A stretch of 6,136 bases of DNA from Clostridia bacterium (GTDB lineage: Bacteria > Bacillota_A > Clostridia > Christensenellales > Aristaeellaceae). Made by a program: the position numbers and the translations under genes. The stretch covers positions 1 through 6,136 of the forward strand of contig JAFQGN010000230.1 in the NCBI GenBank assembly GCA_017398245.1. The letters run 5' to 3'. Every line of letters starts with the position of its first letter. Within the stretch, counting starts at the first letter, position 1. This document shows positions 5,518 to 6,136 of this stretch, one piece after another. Below the pieces are notes generated by a model that worked only from the letters and a program-made list of their open reading frames with translations, had not been told where the DNA came from and made no database searches.

Positions 5518-6136
5518 ATGCCCCAGAAAAAGAGCATTCTGATGGAAAAGCTCAAAGAATCGATGATGTCGGTTCTGCCTGTTGCGGCGATCGTTCTGGT
5601 CCTCGGCCTTACGATCGCACCCATCTCCAACAGCGCGATGATGACCTTCATCATCGGCACGATCATCGTTATTCTGGGCATGAGCCTGTTCACGCTGGGC
5701 GCAGACATGGCCATGAGCCCGATGGGAGAACGCGTGGGTGTCGCCATGACGAAAACGCGCAATATCAAGCTGATTGTCGTGCTGTGCTTCCTGATCGGCA
5801 TGATCATCACGATCTCCGAGCCTGATCTGACCGTTTTGGCCACGCAGGTGCCCTCGATCCCGAACATGGTCATCATCATGTCTGTCGCAATCGGCGTCGG
5901 CGTGTTTCTGGTGATCGCACTGCTGCGCATCATGCTGGGGATCCGTCTGAGCCATCTGCTAATCGGGTTTTATATTCTGGTGTTCATCTTCGCCTATTTT
6001 GCGCCGAACGAGTTTATGGCCGTTGCGTTCGATTCCGGCGGCGTGACGACCGGCCCGATGACGGTTCCGTTCATCATGGCTTTGGGCATCGGTATCGCCT
6101 CGATCCGTACCGATAAGCACGCCGAGCACGACTCCT
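5518..6136 (+). CDS. DUF1538 family integral membrane protein, partial at C-terminus
   Basis: The first 206 residues of a polytopic membrane protein matching the DUF1538 family, whose function is unknown to me. About six hydrophobic segments are visible, near residues 18-35, 41-60, 83-100, 115-140, 145-163 and 179-195. Family-typical motifs are MGERVG (69-74), ISEPDL (99-104) and FDSGGVTTGPMTVPF (171-185). The last sits between helices and, being rich in Gly and Thr, may line a substrate or ion path (inference). Many relatives are about twice this long with the unit repeated; the frame is still open at the window edge after a charged linker (RTDKHAEHD). The ATG at 5518 is preferred, with GAAGGA 11 bases upstream. 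An in-frame ATG at 5482 is possible but sits almost at the predicted transcription start. Divergent from the sugar kinase; a joint role in uptake is only a guess. Confidence 0.88.
   Translation, partial: MPQKKSILMEKLKESMMSVLPVAAIVLVLGLTIAPISNSAMMTFIIGTIIVILGMSLFTLGADMAMSPMGERVGVAMTKTRNIKLIVVLCFLIGMIITISEPDLTVLATQVPSIPNMVIIMSVAIGVGVFLVIALLRIMLGIRLSHLLIGFYILVFIFAYFAPNEFMAVAFDSGGVTTGPMTVPFIMALGIGIASIRTDKHAEHDS

Noticed and set aside
5467..5955. Minus-strand open frames of about 150 residues opposite the DUF1538 gene
   Set aside because: His/Asp/Arg-rich or Met/Thr/Arg-rich composition typical of antisense to a membrane protein gene; one end lies in the promoter region.

Overview
The window looks like chromosomal DNA from a moderately GC-rich member of the Bacillota (Clostridia), possibly a gut anaerobe. 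This placement is inferred from four things: the DegV family protein, strong AGGAG-type ribosome binding sites, the mix of families (FGGY sugar kinase, corrinoid-type UroD-like protein, DUF1538 membrane protein), and short A/T-rich intergenic promoters set in GC-rich genes. No rRNA, tRNA, CRISPR array, insertion sequence or phage gene is visible.

Layout. Five genes lie on the minus strand and one on the plus strand. Reading the minus strand from the right: an FGGY-family carbohydrate kinase (5299-3758) has its own consensus-like promoter and ends at a rho-independent terminator. Next come an APH(6)-like aminoglycoside phosphotransferase-fold kinase (3659-2724) and a DegV/FakB-type fatty-acid-binding protein (2583-1744), which ends at a hairpin terminator. 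Last is a two-gene operon: a UroD/MtaA-like protein (1662-598) followed 10 bases later by a short-chain dehydrogenase/reductase (587 to beyond position 1, cut by the window edge). At the right end a DUF1538 membrane protein gene starts at 5518, diverges from the sugar kinase, and runs off the window. The 218-base divergent region holds promoters facing both ways and several inverted repeats that could be operators.

How the genes relate. Only the UroD-like/SDR pair is tightly coupled: the stop codon of the first overlaps the Shine-Dalgarno of the second. The sugar kinase, the APH-like kinase and DegV look like separate or loosely linked transcription units, and nothing in the sequence ties them into one pathway. 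A sugar kinase and a dehydrogenase so close together hint at catabolism of a sugar, sugar alcohol or methoxylated compound, but no substrate can be named.

Most worth a second look: the UroD-like protein, which appears to have His where MtaA-type enzymes have the third zinc-ligand Cys; its SDR partner, which lacks the usual active-site Asn; the promoter of that operon, which lies inside the degV terminator; and the GC hairpin abutting the degV ribosome binding site. The long open frames opposite the kinase, UroD-like and DegV genes are judged to be shadows. Overall this reads as an ordinary metabolic region with a few unusual details, not an obvious new system.
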